The notes: generated by a model not told the origin, from the sequence alone. Positions 52,262 to 61,240 are shown, counted from the first letter of the stretch. The stretch is DNA of 64,000 nucleotides from CAHJXG01 sp965277495 (GCA_965277495.1 OZ255824.1:744001-808000); one strand, 5' to 3'. Numbers and translations: made by a program.

Positions 52262-53257
52262 ATGACCATCCCGCTGAAGGTCGCGGTCCAGATGGACCCG
52301 ATCGAGACCGTCGACATCAACGGCGACAGCACCTTCGCCCTCATGCTGGAGGCGCAGCGGCGCGGCCATGCGATGTGGCACTACGACGTGCGCCAGATGT
52401 CGCTGCACGAGGGCGTGGGGGAATCGCGGGAAGGCCGGCTGCTGGCCCGCGCTCGTCCGGTGACGGTGCAGCGCGTCGCGGGCGGCCATTACCGGTTTGG
52501 CGCGGCTGAGACGCTGGACCTGGCGGGCATGGACGCCGTGCTGATGCGGCAGGACCCGCCGTTCGACATGGCCTACATCACGGCCACCCACATGCTGGAG
52601 CACATCCATCCGCAGACCCTGGTGGTGAACGACCCGAAGCACGTGCGGGATTCGCCGGAAAAATTGCTGGTGACGCATTTTCCCGACCTGATGCCGCCGA
52701 CGCTGATCACTTGGGACACCGATGCGATCCGCGCCTTCCGCGCCAAGCATTCGGACATCATCGTGAAGCCGTTGTTCGGCAATGGCGGCGCCGGGGTGTT
52801 CCGCATCAAGCCGGACGACGAGAATCTGGCGTCGCTGCTGGAGATGCACTTCGCCCGGTCGCGCGAGCCGCTGATGATCCAGCGCTATGAGCCTGCGGTG
52901 CGCCGGGGCGACAAGCGGATCATCCTGGTCGACGGGGTCGCGATGGGGGCGGTGAACCGGGTGCCGGCGGCGGGCGAGGCGCGGTCCAACATGCATGTCG
53001 GCGGCCGTCCGGAGCAGTCGGCGCTGACCGAGCGTGAGCAGGAGATCTGCCGCCGGATCGGGCCATATCTGCGCGAACACGGCCTGATTTTCGTGGGGAT
53101 CGACGTGATCGGCGACTATTTGACCGAGATCAACGTGACCTCGCCGACTGGTTTGCAGGAGATCGCCCGGTTCGATGGGGTCGACCTGGCGGCGGCGATC
53201 TGGGACAGCATCGAGGCAAAGGTAGCGGCTTCGGCGGTTAAAGGTCCAGTGGCGTGA
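52262..53257 (+). CDS. gshB: Glutathione synthase
   Basis: A 331-residue ATP-grasp enzyme joining gamma-glutamylcysteine and glycine. LKVAVQMDPIETVDINGDST opens the protein; IVKPLFGNGGAGVFRI, RVPAAGEARSNMHVGG and FVGIDVIGDYLTEINVTSPT are family blocks. GAGG lies six bases before ATG 52262. The last five codons and the stop lie inside the 722-bp repeat unit and overlap the 3' end of the convergent Uma2 gene by 20 bp. Confidence 0.95.
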   Translation: MTIPLKVAVQMDPIETVDINGDSTFALMLEAQRRGHAMWHYDVRQMSLHEGVGESREGRLLARARPVTVQRVAGGHYRFGAAETLDLAGMDAVLMRQDPPFDMAYITATHMLEHIHPQTLVVNDPKHVRDSPEKLLVTHFPDLMPPTLITWDTDAIRAFRAKHSDIIVKPLFGNGGAGVFRIKPDDENLASLLEMHFARSREPLMIQRYEPAVRRGDKRIILVDGVAMGAVNRVPAAGEARSNMHVGGRPEQSALTEREQEICRRIGPYLREHGLIFVGIDVIGDYLTEINVTSPTGLQEIARFDGVDLAAAIWDSIEAKVAASAVKGPVA

Positions 53258-53777
53258 GTTCCAGCCCTTCGTAGAGTTCAGCCAAGGGGATCTCGATGTC
53301 GATCTCCGGCATTTTAAGCGTTCCACCGGCCTTCAGCACTTCGATACTCCATCCGGATGCAGTGCGCGCGATGACCGTCGCTACCGATTGGTCCTGCTCT
53401 AAAAGGATCAAGCGCTGCACAGAGGAGAGTGACTGATACTCCATCAGCTTGATTGTGCGGTCCTTCTTTGCCGTACTTTCCGATAATACCTCGAAGATAA
53501 CGACCGGTTCCGCCGCGATCGTGGCGCTTGGCTCGACACGTGTGCACGACACGAATGCATCTGGGTATCGATACTTTGAGCCAATCTGAATTTTGACCTC
53601 AGAACCGCGCGAATAGCAATTACGGCCACGCAGTCGGACATTAAGAGCTGTAAGGAGATTACTTTGAATGGCTGCATGCGCGTCTGTGCCGCCGGTCATC
53701 GCAACCGGCTGAAAACCGTCGAACTCCCATTTGAAGTCCTGCTTGGCCTCCCAAGCGAGAAACTCTGCTGACGTCAT
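53238..53777 (-). CDS. Uma2-family putative endonuclease, copy 1 (shortened N-terminus)
   Basis: A 179-residue protein of the Uma2/DUF820 family, a PD-(D/E)XK-like nuclease fold of unknown target. YPDAFVS and VIFEVLSESTAKKDRT are the putative catalytic blocks and are intact. It is a diverged tandem copy of the gene at 53960-54523. Copy 2 begins MSQVQHKP before MTSAEFL; here the same upstream ATG (53801) runs ATG AGC CAA GTG TAG, so a stop at codon 5 forces use of the inner ATG 53777. The frame is otherwise undamaged over 179 codons, so it probably still encodes protein. Confidence 0.8.
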   Translation of the reverse strand: MTSAEFLAWEAKQDFKWEFDGFQPVAMTGGTDAHAAIQSNLLTALNVRLRGRNCYSRGSEVKIQIGSKYRYPDAFVSCTRVEPSATIAAEPVVIFEVLSESTAKKDRTIKLMEYQSLSSVQRLILLEQDQSVATVIARTASGWSIEVLKAGGTLKMPEIDIEIPLAELYEGLELTPLDL

Positions 53778-53857
53778 TGGTTTGTGCTACACTTGGCTCA
53801 TCGGCGGTGCCTTTCAGGCTGCAAACGACTATAGCGCATCCACGCGCCGCACGCGCC

Positions 53858-53959
53858 CTATTTCACCGGACGCACCCGGCGCAGCAGCAACCGCACCGAG
53901 CCCGGGTTGGCTGCATGCGGATGCGCCGCCGCCAGCACCAAAGGGCGCAGCCCCGGCTG
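53858..53959 (-). pseudogene. Orphan 3' fragment of the Smr-domain gene
   Basis: About 100 bp encoding LRPLVLAAAHPHAANPGSVR and onward to RRVRPVK and a stop. It matches the last 33 codons of the intact Smr gene (54580-55113) except for a few changes. It has no start or upstream part, and ends at the repeat junction at 53959. It is a by-product of the tandem duplication. Confidence 0.8.
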
Positions 53960-54523
53960 CTAAAGGTCCAGCGGTGCGAGTTCCAGCCCTTCGTAGAATT
54001 CAGCCATGGGGATCTCGACGTCGATCTCCGGCATCGAGAGCGTTCCTGAAGCGTCCAGCATCTCTATGAGCCAGCCGATTTGGCCGCGGGTTATGACCGT
54101 GGCCATCGCTTGATCTTGTTCGAGCAGGATATAGCGTTTTACAGAAGGAAGTGACTGATAATCCAACAGCTTTAGCGTACGATCGGTTTTTGCGGTGCCT
54201 TCGGAAAGTATCTCAAAAATCACTACGGGTTCACCCGCAACCGTGGCGCCGGGAGTGGCTGGCATGCAGGAGACGAACGCGTCGGGATAACGATACTTCG
54301 GGCCAATCTCAACTTTCAGGTCGGGTCCATATGGCCGGCAAGGCTTGCCACGCAGCCGAATATTGAGCATCGTGGTCAAGTTGCCCTGGATGATTGAATG
54401 CGCGACGGTGACACCATTCATCGCAACCGGTTGAAACCCGTCGAACTCCCATTTGAATTCCTGTTTGGCCTCCCAGGCAAGAAACTCTGCTGAAGTCATC
54501 GGTTTGTGCTGCACTTGGCTCAT
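53960..54523 (-). CDS. Uma2-family putative endonuclease, copy 2
   Basis: A 187-residue Uma2/DUF820 protein starting MSQVQHKPMTSAEFLAWEAK at ATG 54523. Putative catalytic blocks YPDAFVS and VIFEILSEGTAKTDRT are intact. It shares roughly two thirds of its residues with copy 1 without gaps. It lies 56 bp after the Smr stop on the same strand. Uma2 genes are often present in many copies per genome; their biological role is unknown. Confidence 0.85.
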   Translation of the reverse strand: MSQVQHKPMTSAEFLAWEAKQEFKWEFDGFQPVAMNGVTVAHSIIQGNLTTMLNIRLRGKPCRPYGPDLKVEIGPKYRYPDAFVSCMPATPGATVAGEPVVIFEILSEGTAKTDRTLKLLDYQSLPSVKRYILLEQDQAMATVITRGQIGWLIEMLDASGTLSMPEIDVEIPMAEFYEGLELAPLDL

Positions 54524-54579
54524 TGGCGATGCCTTTCAGGCTTCAAACGACTATACCTCATCCACGCGCCGCTCGCGCC

Positions 54580-55113
54580 CTATTTCCCCGGACGCACCCG
54601 GCGCAGCAGTAACCGCACCGAGCCCGGGTTGGCCGCGTGCGGATGCGCCGCCGCCAGCACCAAAGAACGCAACTCCGGCTGGTTCAGCCATAACGGGAAC
54701 TCGCGCCGGATCACCCCGCCGTTCTCCCCGCTGCCGCGCCCGGTGATCACCTCGACACAGCGCAGCCGTTCGGCATGGGCGCTTCCTAAAAAGTCCTGCA
54801 ATGCGAAAAACGCCCGCTGCGCCGTGCGGCCATGCAAATCCAGGGTGCGCGAGGCCGAGAGCTTGCCGGTGCGAAAGCGGTTCCAGGTCGCCTTGTCGAC
54901 GCCCGGCGGGTGATGGCCGATCGTCACGGGCGATAGGCGCTGCATGGCCGGCAAGGCGATGGACGCCGCGGCTTGGGACGCCGGCTGCGTCTGCAGCGGC
55001 TCCGGCGGCGCATCCGGCACCGGAACGCCTGCCATCGGAGCGACATTGCGGACAAAGAGCGCCCAGGTGGCGCGGTCGTGCTCGGACAAAGCCCTGCGAC
55101 GCGGAGCGCGCAT
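54580..55113 (-). CDS. Smr-domain protein
   Basis: A 177-residue protein with a C-terminal Smr domain (about 90-177): LDLHGRTAQRAFFALQDFLG and VITGRGSGENGGVIRREFP, the two blocks typical of MutS2-type small MutS-related nucleases. The N-terminal 85 residues are a Pro/Ala-rich linker after a short basic start (MRAPRRRALSEHDRATW). Stand-alone Smr proteins of this size are common in Proteobacteria. It begins 30 bp after lutC. Its last 100 bp are part of the 722-bp duplicated unit. Confidence 0.88.
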   Translation of the reverse strand: MRAPRRRALSEHDRATWALFVRNVAPMAGVPVPDAPPEPLQTQPASQAAASIALPAMQRLSPVTIGHHPPGVDKATWNRFRTGKLSASRTLDLHGRTAQRAFFALQDFLGSAHAERLRCVEVITGRGSGENGGVIRREFPLWLNQPELRSLVLAAAHPHAANPGSVRLLLRRVRPGK

Positions 55114-55143
55114 CTATGAGCCTTTGCGGCGCGACGTGCGCAT

Positions 55144-55848
55144 TCAGGCGGCGCGGGCGGCCGGATCGTCCTCGATCAACACCACATGCAGCCGCCGCGG
55201 GCCGTGGGCCCCGAGCTCCAGCGTCTGCTCGATGTCGGCGGAGCGCGACGGCCCCGTCACGAACATGACGTTGCGCGGCATGAAGCCACCGGTCTGCGGA
55301 TCGTGCCGCTCGCCGCGCAGCAGGTCCCATGCGTCCTCGTACGCCCCCACGACCCGGCTGCTGCGCAGCACCACGATGGCCGTATCGGCGAGCAGGTTGA
55401 GCGTGGTCGGACGCTCCGGCGCGCTCGGCAGCACGAGCGTGCCGGTCTCGGCCACGCCGGCAAATCCGTGCTGCAGGCTGACAAGGTCCGTCGCCTCCGC
55501 CCGGCCCTCGCGGATCAGCAGCAGCGGGCGGCTGGACCACGGGATGGCGCGCAGGTCCGGATGCGGCGCCATGACGAAGCTCGACGGCAGGTTTTGCCCG
55601 GCGAGGTAGCCCGCCACCGCCTCCGGCACGTCCTCGCTGCCGGGAACGCGGATGACGGTGCCGAACTCCTTTTCGATATTGCGCACCATCAGGGCGATTT
55701 GATCGGGGCGCGGCACCTGGCTGCGGGCCGGGACCAGATGCCGCGGCGGATGCGCCATGCGCTCGCGCAGCATCGCAGCCTGGTCGCCGGGCAGCGGCCC
55801 CCGCTTCAGCCCGCGGCGGATCGCGCCGAGGATCGCCTCTTTCGTCAT
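55144..55848 (-). CDS. lutC: L-lactate utilisation protein LutC
   Basis: A 234-residue member of the LutC/YkgG family (5-formyltetrahydrofolate cyclo-ligase-like fold), third component of the LutABC L-lactate oxidation complex. Seen: MTKEAILGAIRRGLKRGP, then GFAGVAETGTLVLPS and MFVTGPSRSADIEQTLELGA, the family signature. ATG 55848 overlaps the lutB stop (ATGA). Confidence 0.9.
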   Translation of the reverse strand: MTKEAILGAIRRGLKRGPLPGDQAAMLRERMAHPPRHLVPARSQVPRPDQIALMVRNIEKEFGTVIRVPGSEDVPEAVAGYLAGQNLPSSFVMAPHPDLRAIPWSSRPLLLIREGRAEATDLVSLQHGFAGVAETGTLVLPSAPERPTTLNLLADTAIVVLRSSRVVGAYEDAWDLLRGERHDPQTGGFMPRNVMFVTGPSRSADIEQTLELGAHGPRRLHVVLIEDDPAARAA

Positions 55849-57290
55849 CTTGCTAACCGCTCCGCGGCGGGGTTGGACCGCTGCTCGCGGGCGTAGCGGG
55901 CGAAAAAGGTGTCCCCCTCTGGCGCCGGCAGGTCCCGCCCAGCGGTCCAGCCGCCGGCAAACGGCAGGCTCCCGAACCGCCCGCGCCGGCGTCCCATCAT
56001 GCCTAACGTGGCCGCGCCTATCCGCGCCGCCATCCGGTACAACGCCGGGCGCCGGGCGAAGAACGCCCATAATGCGAGGTTGGTCCGGATGCCGCCGGGC
56101 TGCAGATGGCGCTCAAACTCGCGCTCCCGCCAATGGCGCATCATTTTGGGCAGCGGGATCTTCACCGGGCACACGCTCTCGCACTTGCCGCAAAACGTGC
56201 TGGCGTTGGGCAGGTGCCCGGCCTTGTCGACGCCGATCAAGGAGGGCGTCAGCACGCTGCCCATCGGTCCCGGATACACCCAACCGTAAGCGTGGCCGCC
56301 GACCGCGCCATAGACCGGGCAATGGTTCATGCAGGCGGCGCAGCGGATGCAGCGCAGCATGTCCTGGAACTCGGTCCCCATCATCGCCGACCGCCCGGCG
56401 TCCACGATGACGACATGGTACTCCTCCGGCCCGTCCAGGTCCCCGGGCCGCCGCCCGCCGGTGCTGAAGGTGGTATAGACCGAAAAATCCTGCCCGGTCG
56501 CCGAACGCGCCAGGATGCGCAACAGGCTCGTCGCGTCCTCCAGCGTCGGCACGCACTTCTCGATGCTCGCCAGCGCGATATGCACCCGGGGCAAGGTCTG
56601 CGTCAGGTCGCCGTTGCCCTCGTTGGTGACGATCACGCTGCTGCCGGTCTCGGCAATCAAGAAGTTGGCGCCGGTGATGCCGACGTCGGCGGCCAGGAAC
56701 TTCTCCCTAAGCTTGCCGCGCGCCTCGGTCAGGATGTCGCGCCGTTCGGCGAACACGCGGTCGGCCGGCAGGTCGGTGTGCGACAGGCGGAACTGCGCCT
56801 CCCAATCCTCGCGGTTCAGGTGGAAGGCGGGCGCGATGATATGGCTTGGCGTCTCGTTGCGGAGCTGGATGATGTATTCGCCGAGGTCGGTCTCGATCGG
56901 CGCGATGCCGTTCGCCTCGAGGTGGGCGTTGATGCCCAGTTCCTCCGAGATCATCGATTTGCCCTTGGTCACCGTGCGGGCGCCGGCCTTGCGGCAGATC
57001 TCCAGCACGGCGGCGCGGGCGTCGTCGGCGGTGCTGCACCAATGCACCTGGCCGCCGGCGCGCTGCACGTTGGCCTCGAACGTCTCCAAGTAAAAATCGA
57101 GGTTGGCCAGCGCGTGGTTCTTGATGTCGCGCCCGATGTCGCGCAGGCGCTCGAACTCCGGCAGGTTGGCGACGGCGGCGCTGCGCCGGGCCATGAACTG
57201 CGGCTTGCTGAACGCCAGCGCCTTTTGCAGGCCGGCGTCCCCCAGGGCGTGGTGCGCATTGGCCTTGAACTCGGGCGAGGTGGTCAGCAT
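55845..57290 (-). CDS. lutB: L-lactate oxidation iron-sulfur protein LutB
   Basis: A 481-residue iron-sulfur protein of the LutB/LldF family. The N-terminal DUF162-like part has TKGKSMISEELGIN and ITGANFLIAETGSS. The ferredoxin-like part has CIRCAACMNHCPVYG and FCGKCESVCPVKIP, eight cysteines for two [4Fe-4S] clusters. ATG 57290 is chosen because GGGAG lies six bases upstream; a GTG at 57308 also opens the frame. Together with LutA and LutC it oxidises lactate to pyruvate. Confidence 0.93.
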   Translation of the reverse strand: MLTTSPEFKANAHHALGDAGLQKALAFSKPQFMARRSAAVANLPEFERLRDIGRDIKNHALANLDFYLETFEANVQRAGGQVHWCSTADDARAAVLEICRKAGARTVTKGKSMISEELGINAHLEANGIAPIETDLGEYIIQLRNETPSHIIAPAFHLNREDWEAQFRLSHTDLPADRVFAERRDILTEARGKLREKFLAADVGITGANFLIAETGSSVIVTNEGNGDLTQTLPRVHIALASIEKCVPTLEDATSLLRILARSATGQDFSVYTTFSTGGRRPGDLDGPEEYHVVIVDAGRSAMMGTEFQDMLRCIRCAACMNHCPVYGAVGGHAYGWVYPGPMGSVLTPSLIGVDKAGHLPNASTFCGKCESVCPVKIPLPKMMRHWREREFERHLQPGGIRTNLALWAFFARRPALYRMAARIGAATLGMMGRRRGRFGSLPFAGGWTAGRDLPAPEGDTFFARYAREQRSNPAAERLAR

Positions 57291-57381
57291 CGGCGTCTCC
57301 CGGGCCACGCGCAGCAGACGTGGCGCATATCCCTGTAATCTAGCGCGGCCCCGGCTATCCGCCAGCCCTGCACGTCCTCGA

Positions 57382-58161
57382 TCAAGCCCCGCGCGCGCGC
57401 GCCTGACCGATCGGCGGCACGTCGGCGGTCATGTCTGCGAGCACCTCGGCCACGTGGCGCACCCGCACGGCGCTGCCCTCACGCGAAAGCCGTCCGGCCA
57501 TGTTCAGCAGGCAGCCGAGATCCCCGGCCAGCAGCGTGTCCGCCCCGGACGCCGCCACATGCGCCGCCTTGTCCGACACCATCCGGGTCGAGATCTCCGG
57601 ATACTTGACGCAGAAGGTGCCGCCGAAACCGCAGCACACCTCCGCATCCGCCATCTCCCGCAGTTCCAGCCCGGCCACCCCCGCCAGCAAGGCCCGCGGC
57701 TGCGCCTTCAGCCCCATCTCCCGCAGGCCGGAGCAGCTATCGTGATAGGTGGCGACGCCGTCGTAGCTCGCCGGAACCGACGTCATGCCCATCACGTCGG
57801 CAAGGAAGCCGACCAGCTCGAACGTGCGCTCGCTCAGCGCCTCGGCACGGGCGCGCAGGTTGGGGTCGTCGTCGAACAGATGCGGCAGGTGGTGCTTGAT
57901 CATGCCGCCGCAGGAGCCAGACGGGACCACGACGTAGTCATAGCCGCCGAACGTCTCCAGCACCCCACGCGCAATGTCGCGCGCGGTCGTCCGGTCGCCG
58001 CTGTTGAACGCGGGCTGGCCGCAGCAAGTCTGGGCGCGCGGCACCTCGACCTGGCAGCCCGCCTGTTCCAGCAGTTTTATGGCGGCGAACCCCACCGTGG
58101 GCCGGTGCAGGTCCACGAGGCAGGTGACGAACAACGCAACGCGGGGCCGGGTCTGGAGCAT
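57382..58161 (-). CDS. lutA: L-lactate oxidation protein LutA (CCG-domain)
   Basis: A 259-residue protein with two cysteine-rich CCG domains, AQTCCGQPAFNSG and EVCCGFGGTFCVKYPEIS, as in LutA/LldE and heterodisulfide-reductase subunit B. It probably carries the Fe-S redox site of the lactate dehydrogenase complex. First gene of the leftward lutA-lutB-lutC run; 91 bp separate it from lutB. Divergent from the molybdopterin oxidoreductase across 105 bp. Confidence 0.92.
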   Translation of the reverse strand: MLQTRPRVALFVTCLVDLHRPTVGFAAIKLLEQAGCQVEVPRAQTCCGQPAFNSGDRTTARDIARGVLETFGGYDYVVVPSGSCGGMIKHHLPHLFDDDPNLRARAEALSERTFELVGFLADVMGMTSVPASYDGVATYHDSCSGLREMGLKAQPRALLAGVAGLELREMADAEVCCGFGGTFCVKYPEISTRMVSDKAAHVAASGADTLLAGDLGCLLNMAGRLSREGSAVRVRHVAEVLADMTADVPPIGQARARGA

Positions 58162-58266
58162 TTTTCTAACTTAAGCCGCCGCAGCCGTCTCCGCCAGGCG
58201 CTGGAGGCATTGCCCGCGACGCTGATTAGGCTCTCTATGGCGCCGTCGTGAACGCGGGAGAGGCCA

Positions 58267-60411
58267 ATGCCGGAAAAGCTGGTTCTGAGCGCATGCCCGC
58301 ATGACTGCCCGGACACCTGCGCCATGATCACCACCGTGCGGGATGGCGTTGCGGTGAAGGTGCGCGGCAACCCGGACCACCCGTTCACCCGCGGCGGCCT
58401 GTGCGTGAAGGTCAACGACTACGAGCAGCGGGTTTACAGCCCGGACCGCATCCTGCATCCGCTGCGGCGGACCGGCCCAAAAGGCAGCGGCACGTTCGAG
58501 CCGGTCTCCTGGGACGCGGCCCTCGCCGAGATCAAGGCGCGCTGGACCGCCATCATCGACAAAAGCGGGCCGGCGGCCATCCTGCCGTACAGCTATCTCG
58601 GCACCCAGGGCACGCTGAACGGCCTCAGCGTCGGCGATGCGTTCTTCAACAAGCTCGGCGCCACGATCTCGGAACGGACCTTCTGCGACTCCGGCGCCAT
58701 CACGGCGTTCTTCATGACCTGCGGCCCCACGGCGGCGATCGACCCGGAAAGCTTCGTCCATTCGCGCTTCATCGTGCTCTGGGCAATCAACTCGATCAGC
58801 ACCAACCTGCACCACTGGCCGTTCATCGCCGAGGCGCAAAGACGCGGCGCCAAGGTCGTCGTCATCGATCCCGTGGCGACGCGCACGGCAAAGGCCGCCA
58901 ATTGGCACGTCAAGCTCAAGCCCGGCACCGACGCCGCCCTGGCCCTCGGCATGATCAACGTCATCATCAATGAGGACCTGATCGATCATGACTACGTCGA
59001 GAAATACACCGTCGGCTTCGAGGAACTAAAGGCCCGCGCCGCCGCCTTCCCGCCGGCGCGCGTGTCCGAGATCACCGGCGTCGCCGCGAGCGACCTGCTC
59101 GCACTCGCGCGCGGGTTCGCGACGACGCAGCCATCGGTGATCCGCATAGGCGTCGCCATCGAGCGCAGCGCCAGCGGCGGCAATGCGGTCCGCGCGCTAT
59201 CGTGCCTGCCGGGGCTCGTTGGTTCCTGGAGGCATTGCGGCGGCGGCATCATGCACATGCCGATCTGGGCGTTCCCGGTCAGATGGGACGCGCTCAGCCG
59301 GCCCGATTGGATCCGGCCCGGCACGCCCGTCATCAACCAGTGGCGGCTCGGCCAGGCGCTGACCGGCGAACTGGGGCTGCAGACGCCGATCCGCTCGCTG
59401 ATGGTTTACAACTCCAACCCCATGGTGGTGGCGCCCGAGCAGGCGAAGCTGGAGCAGGGCTTGTCGCGGGAAGACCTGTTCACCGTCGTCAGCGAGCAGT
59501 TCATGACGGACACGGCGCGTTTCGCCGACATCGTGCTGCCGGCGGCGACGCAACTCGAGCAGTTCGACGTCATGTTCTCCTGGGGCCACCTGTACATGAC
59601 GGTGAACGAGCCGGCGATCGCGCCGCTCGGCGAGTCGGTGCCCAACACCGAGCTGTTCCGCCGGCTGGCCCATGCGATGGGCTTCGACGACTCCTACTGG
59701 GCGATGACCGACGAGGACATGGCGCAGATGGCCTTCGATTGGACCAGCCCAGCGCTTCAGGGCATCGACCTCGCGGCCTTGCGCGCCAAGGGCTACGCCC
59801 GCCTCAACATCGGATCGGCCGACGACTTCGTCCCGCACCGGGAGGGCAACTTCCCGACGCCCTCCGGCAAATGCGAGTTCAAGTCGTCGATCGCAACGGG
59901 CGGCAACATGGTGCTGCCGCTGTTCCGGCAGGGCTACATGGGCGGACAATCCGGCGAGGCGCTAGATCCGCTGCCCGACTATGTGCCTGCAAGGGAGTCG
60001 CCGCAGACCAACCCGCAACTCGCGTCGCGCTTTCCGCTGAACATGCTCTCGCCCAAAAGCCACGCTTTCCTCAACTCGTCATACGGCAACGGCCGCAGGC
60101 AGTTGCACCATGCCGGCGAGCAGAAGCTGCTGATCAACCCGGACGACGCCGGCGCACGCGGGATCGCGGCGGGCGACGTGGTGCGCATTTACAACGACCG
60201 GGGCAGCTTCGACGCCGCGGCCGAACTCACGGCCGACACGATGGCCGGCATCGTCGTCGCTCCAATGGGATACTGGGCGCGGCGTGACGGCGACGGGCGC
60301 ACCGTCAATGCCGTCAATCCGCCCGCCTACGCCGACTACGGCCATGCGCCGACGTTCTCCGACACGCTGGTGGAGGTGGCAAAGCACGCCGGCAGTGGAC
60401 CCGTGGCGTAA
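58267..60411 (+). CDS. Molybdopterin (bis-MGD) oxidoreductase with N-terminal [4Fe-4S]
   Basis: A 714-residue enzyme of the DMSO reductase / formate dehydrogenase superfamily (COG0243). The N-terminal cysteines CPHDCPDTC and GGLCVK bind a [4Fe-4S] cluster; pterin-binding blocks include WAINSISTNLHHW, VVIDPVATRTAKAANW, and the C-terminal molydopterin dinucleotide domain (LNSSYGNGRRQLHHAGEQ). No twin-arginine signal is seen, so it is probably cytoplasmic. GGGAGAGG precedes ATG 58267. Substrate is not evident; no electron-transfer subunit is adjacent. Confidence 0.88.
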   Translation: MPEKLVLSACPHDCPDTCAMITTVRDGVAVKVRGNPDHPFTRGGLCVKVNDYEQRVYSPDRILHPLRRTGPKGSGTFEPVSWDAALAEIKARWTAIIDKSGPAAILPYSYLGTQGTLNGLSVGDAFFNKLGATISERTFCDSGAITAFFMTCGPTAAIDPESFVHSRFIVLWAINSISTNLHHWPFIAEAQRRGAKVVVIDPVATRTAKAANWHVKLKPGTDAALALGMINVIINEDLIDHDYVEKYTVGFEELKARAAAFPPARVSEITGVAASDLLALARGFATTQPSVIRIGVAIERSASGGNAVRALSCLPGLVGSWRHCGGGIMHMPIWAFPVRWDALSRPDWIRPGTPVINQWRLGQALTGELGLQTPIRSLMVYNSNPMVVAPEQAKLEQGLSREDLFTVVSEQFMTDTARFADIVLPAATQLEQFDVMFSWGHLYMTVNEPAIAPLGESVPNTELFRRLAHAMGFDDSYWAMTDEDMAQMAFDWTSPALQGIDLAALRAKGYARLNIGSADDFVPHREGNFPTPSGKCEFKSSIATGGNMVLPLFRQGYMGGQSGEALDPLPDYVPARESPQTNPQLASRFPLNMLSPKSHAFLNSSYGNGRRQLHHAGEQKLLINPDDAGARGIAAGDVVRIYNDRGSFDAAAELTADTMAGIVVAPMGYWARRDGDGRTVNAVNPPAYADYGHAPTFSDTLVEVAKHAGSGPVA

Positions 60412-60464
60412 GCCTGACAGTCGTTCCGTGAGGTCGACACCGCTGGCGTATCAGGCAGCGGGCC

Positions 60465-61136
60465 TCAGCCGGACCGGGCCGCGGAGAGGCGCCAGGCCGG
60501 GTCGGGCTGCGACAGGTCGCGCTCGAAAGTCCAGACGTCGGTAATCTCGGCCACGGCGTCCGCGCCCGAAACCGGCTTGCCGTCGCGGTCCAGCGTTTCC
60601 GCAACCTGGTCGGACACAATGCGGAGCGTGATGGCGGCCTGGCTGCCGGACACCGCGGCCTCCTCAACCGTGAGGCTCTCGATGCGCTTGATCTCGCTGC
60701 GTTGAGTTTCGCCGGCGGCCTCGCGCGCGGCGATCGCCGCTTCGAAGCTGCGGTAGGTGTCGTCCGCCAAAAGCGGGCGCAACGCCACCCGGTCGCCGGC
60801 GGCAAAGGCGCCAACGATCAGCCGGAACGCGGCTTCTGCGCCGTTCAGGAAATGCTGCGGATCGAAGCTGCGGTCGACCGTGCGCATCTGGGCCAGCGCC
60901 GCCCCGGCCGGGGTGACAGCGTCCGGCAACGGGCGCGCCGCCGGTTCGGCCCGGCCAATGATGACCGGCGCGGGCGTCGTGCGGCCAAGGCCAGGCACCG
61001 GAGCCTGCGGCGCCTCGGGCTGGGCCGGGCGTTCGAACCCCGTCTTTCGGCCCAGTATGCCGCGCAAACGCAGCACCAAAAAGGCGGCGATCATGCCGAA
61101 CAGCAATAGGTCGATTGGAAAGCCGCCGCTGCCCAT
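60465..61136 (-). CDS. Tim44/TimA-domain membrane-associated protein
   Basis: A 223-residue protein starting MGSGGFPIDLLLFGMIAAFL, one transmembrane helix then a proline-rich linker (to about 75) and a Tim44-like domain (ALRPLLADDTYRSFEAAIAAR and onward). Bacterial Tim44-like proteins are inner-membrane factors thought to help membrane-protein assembly. Start ATG 61136 matches the conserved family N-terminus; longer readings do not. In Alphaproteobacteria it is commonly next to secB; here one gene intervenes. Confidence 0.88.
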   Translation of the reverse strand: MGSGGFPIDLLLFGMIAAFLVLRLRGILGRKTGFERPAQPEAPQAPVPGLGRTTPAPVIIGRAEPAARPLPDAVTPAGAALAQMRTVDRSFDPQHFLNGAEAAFRLIVGAFAAGDRVALRPLLADDTYRSFEAAIAAREAAGETQRSEIKRIESLTVEEAAVSGSQAAITLRIVSDQVAETLDRDGKPVSGADAVAEITDVWTFERDLSQPDPAWRLSAARSG

Positions 61137-61240
61137 AACTCTTGATCCCCGGTGCCAGCCATACATAGGCACGCCGACGCACCGGGGCAATGAAACGTCC
61201 CGGGCGTTGCGGGCGGCAGCAGCAGGACATAAATGGGGGC

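Larger units (their letters stand above)
53238..54681. repeat. 722-bp tandem duplication (units 53238-53959 and 53960-54681)
   Basis: Two head-to-tail units of equal length. Matching landmarks are all offset by exactly 722: the Uma2 stops (53238 and 53960), the MTSAEFL starts (53777 and 54499), and the Smr stops (53858 and 54580). Each unit contains a Uma2 gene, its 56-80 bp upstream region, and the last 100 bp of the Smr gene. Only the second unit continues into a full Smr gene. The units have diverged by many substitutions but no net indels, so the event is old. The outer left edge (TCGGCGG) and the unit junction (CCGGCTG) share short similarity, which fits slippage or unequal recombination. 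Confidence 0.85.

Noticed and set aside
60412..60456. GCCTGA ... TCAGGC inverted repeat between convergent genes as a terminator
   Set aside because: A 6-bp stem with a 33-bp loop is too weak and lacks a T-run.
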